From assembly GCA_963969595.1 (NCBI GenBank), contig OZ018412.1, positions 994,501 through 1,058,500 of the forward strand: a stretch of 64,000 nucleotides of DNA. The letters run 5' to 3'. The notes beneath the pieces were generated by a model, which made no database searches, was not told the DNA's origin, and saw only the letters and a list, made by a program, of their open reading frames with translations. A program made the position numbers and the translations under genes. This DNA is from Neckera pumila. Lineage: Eukaryota > Streptophyta > Bryopsida > Hypnales > Neckeraceae. Position 1 is the first letter of the stretch; each line of letters begins with the position of its first letter. Of the stretch, positions 61,927 through 64,000 are shown in pieces.

Positions 61927-62819
61927 GTTACCTCCTTATCATCACACCATATATGTGAACCTTTGCTTCCTGCATCTCTAATAAATATAGGTTTCTATAT
62001 AAAAGTTGGCAGGTAAATAATTTTCTGAAGAGAGATTAATTAATTTTACTGTAGTATTATAGGATGATGTTTTAACCAAAATCTTTCAACCACTCCATTT
62101 TGACAAGAATATTGATTAGTAGATGATGAAGGTAGAAAAAATACATGTTACTTCAGAAACTAAAATACCAAATTTATGTTATCAATTGCAAGAATGTAAT
62201 GTTTGAATTTTTAAAATAAGTTTTACGATTGGAAAATATATTCACATAGATTAGGCCTTAAGACAAATTCTTGGACTAATTCAACATTAAATGCTTAGAT
62301 GTTCTTTTGGATGATAAAAAAAATGTTTAGACTAAGTAATGCTCTTGTCCAAATTATCACTTTTTCATCCAAAGTAAAATTAGGATCTTTACAATGTAAC
62401 CTTCTAATGACTCTATATCAAATAAAGTTCATTTAAATATTTTATAAGTATAATTTAAGTCACCAAGAAGAAAACCTTGTTGCTCACAACAAAATCTACA
62501 TCATGTTTTTGTTTTCTATAACCCTAAACATCAATTTTGAACTTATTTCTTCAGCATAATATTCTCCATAACAATTTGTAGGACATATACAATTTTTAAT
62601 GAAAGGTTTGAAAGATAGTCAGAACTTTACCAATTAGAAAAAGTTCAACCATTTAATAGCTTAATCCTTCTTAAAAAGTTTTACGTTTTTGTTTTTATCT
62701 TTGTATAAATAGATTGGTTAGTGTTTACCCATTTCCATTAATTGGTTTTATTCTTTTATTTCAGGTTTTGTAGAAATGCTATTCAATTCTAAGGACAATG
62801 TTTGATTGCAAGACATGCT
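61927..62819. other. AT-rich intergenic DNA
   Basis: No supported gene. Confidence 0.45.
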
Positions 62820-63751
62820 TTTACCCCTAAAGTTTCATGACTATGTAATCACCAAAAATGCTCCAAAACTGCCATTTCTAATACAAATACCAAATTTATG
62901 GAAAAAAACAATTTTTGACACATGTAACCGTAGGATCTTGTAGTATGATATTTTAAAAACATGTGGTAAAAATTTCAGAAAATTGCACCGTGTGGATCAA
63001 AAGATATAAGCATTCAAAGTCTTTAAAACCATTTTTTCAACCCTGCAAAAAACCGGGCAGCTGCACTTTGCAAGCTCACTTTTCAATGAAAAAATGCCGA
63101 TAAAGGTGGTGCTTCTTTCAATTTAGTTTCCTAAACAAGTTGTCTATATGCTTGAAAATTTCCACATCATTTAGAATTGTACAACATATAGGAATAAAAT
63201 AGTAAGTAGAAAGAAGTAGAAAATGATTCAAAATACTAAATTGTTAAAAATTTAATCATGGAATTTAAAAATGCCAATCCCAACGGTTGTAATGTTGTAA
63301 TAATCAATCTACATCCTAGGATCTTATTTTTTTTCCAAAAACATTGAAAATTGAGTTAAATAAACGACTTTAAAGTTTTTCTTAGAGTAGAAAATCCATA
63401 ACTGCCCGCAATTCAAAAACCGTCATAACTTTTGACTCATTGATTGATATGGAATGACTCAAAGCTCTTTAAGTATATATAAATGTAGAGAACCAATTTC
63501 AAAAAAAAATTCTTGAAAAAATGATTTTTTCTTATCTGCCTAAACTGCCCAGTTACGAAAAAAAGTAACATTTTAGGTCACAAATTTTGACTCATATTTT
63601 GAAATGTCATGAAACTTGGTATACATGAAGATATTCCTTGCCCCCACCTTCTATTAAAATTTCAGCCTCAAATATGGATATCTCTAGTCACACGTACCTG
63701 CCCAAAATTTCTATACGGCCAAAAAATGCATGTTGGTCCTTTAGGGGTTAA
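62820..63751 (-). mobile_element. 932-bp TTAACCCCTAAAG family element (variant A), copy 4
   Basis: Inverted relative to copies 1-3. The right end is GGTCCTTTAGGGGTTAA. The left end is worn: TTTACCCCTAAAGTTTCATG, with TTTA in place of TTAA. Interior blocks follow copy 2 closely in reverse. Confidence 0.85.
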
Positions 63752-64000
63752 GACAGATGCATAGAAAGGTCTACCTCCTTTTTGGCAAAAGATTATTCAT
63801 AGATGAGTGTGCACAATATGTGCTTTATAAAATACACAAGTTTTTTAACCAAAATTAGAATTAAATAGCACTTGCACATAAAAAAAAAATCAGTTATGTA
63901 CAACAATCAATTGTAAATCAATCACAAAACCAAATTTTGGTTTTTCAAAATTAGTCTATTCTAAAGACTTTGAATTTCAAAATTTACATTTTAATACAAA
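63752..64000. other. AT-rich window edge
   Basis: Nothing recognisable before the end of the window. Confidence 0.5.

Noticed and set aside
1..64000. CRISPR arrays, bacterial operons, tRNA and rRNA genes
   Set aside because: The DNA is a plant nuclear type. I found no regular spacer arrays, and no stretch had the tRNA A/B-box and cloverleaf pattern or rRNA signatures.

Overview
This is a plant nuclear genomic window: AT-rich, intron-bearing, full of degraded transposons, and carrying three recognisable host genes. The TATA-binding protein and SOV/DIS3L2-type exoribonuclease read as land-plant or streptophyte proteins. The abundance of TTAA-flanked (piggyBac-type) elements is unusual for the well-studied flowering plants, so a non-seed plant is my guess. 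I cannot name the species.

Host genes. (1) 10.69-12.58 kb, minus strand: an intact TATA-binding protein gene, eight coding exons, 200 aa, with a TATA box in its own promoter. (2) 27.60-31.35 kb, plus strand: a nine-exon gene for a long coiled-coil protein of about 536 aa that I could not assign to a family. (3) 51.55-57.57 kb, minus strand: a seven-exon DIS3L2/SOV-type 3'-5' exoribonuclease of about 1576 aa with an intact RNB catalytic motif. Each of the three genes begins inside a GC-rich island (about 12.4-13.1, 27.3-28.3 and 57.05-58.1 kb) that stands out from the AT-rich surroundings. The genes look unrelated to each other and belong to general transcription, an unknown structural role and cytoplasmic RNA decay.

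Mobile DNA fills the rest. The most striking structure is a giant inverted repeat, 33.27-36.55 and 37.02-40.30 kb, with arms of about 3.29 kb and a spacer of about 460 bp. Each arm carries the same broken piggyBac-type (DDE_Tnp_1_7) transposase, and each transposase is interrupted at the same place by the same 240-bp CACTA-ended MITE. The arms are almost identical, although the transposase was already dead when it was duplicated. Around the window lie at least six elements of about 920-930 bp that begin TTAACCCCTAAAG and end with the inverted form. They look like non-autonomous piggyBac-type elements. A larger 2-kb TTAA-ended element (3.27-5.27 kb) has one nested inside it.

Other elements are a hAT-like transposase pseudogene with intron-like gaps (40.8-43.3 kb), LINE remnants (7.4-9.15 kb), a copia gag remnant (60.5-61.06 kb), several MITE families and a few short tandem repeats. 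The remaining sequence (0-1.8, 14.3-21.2, 22.4-24.6, 48.8-51.5 and 62-62.8 kb) is AT-rich intergenic DNA with no gene I can support.
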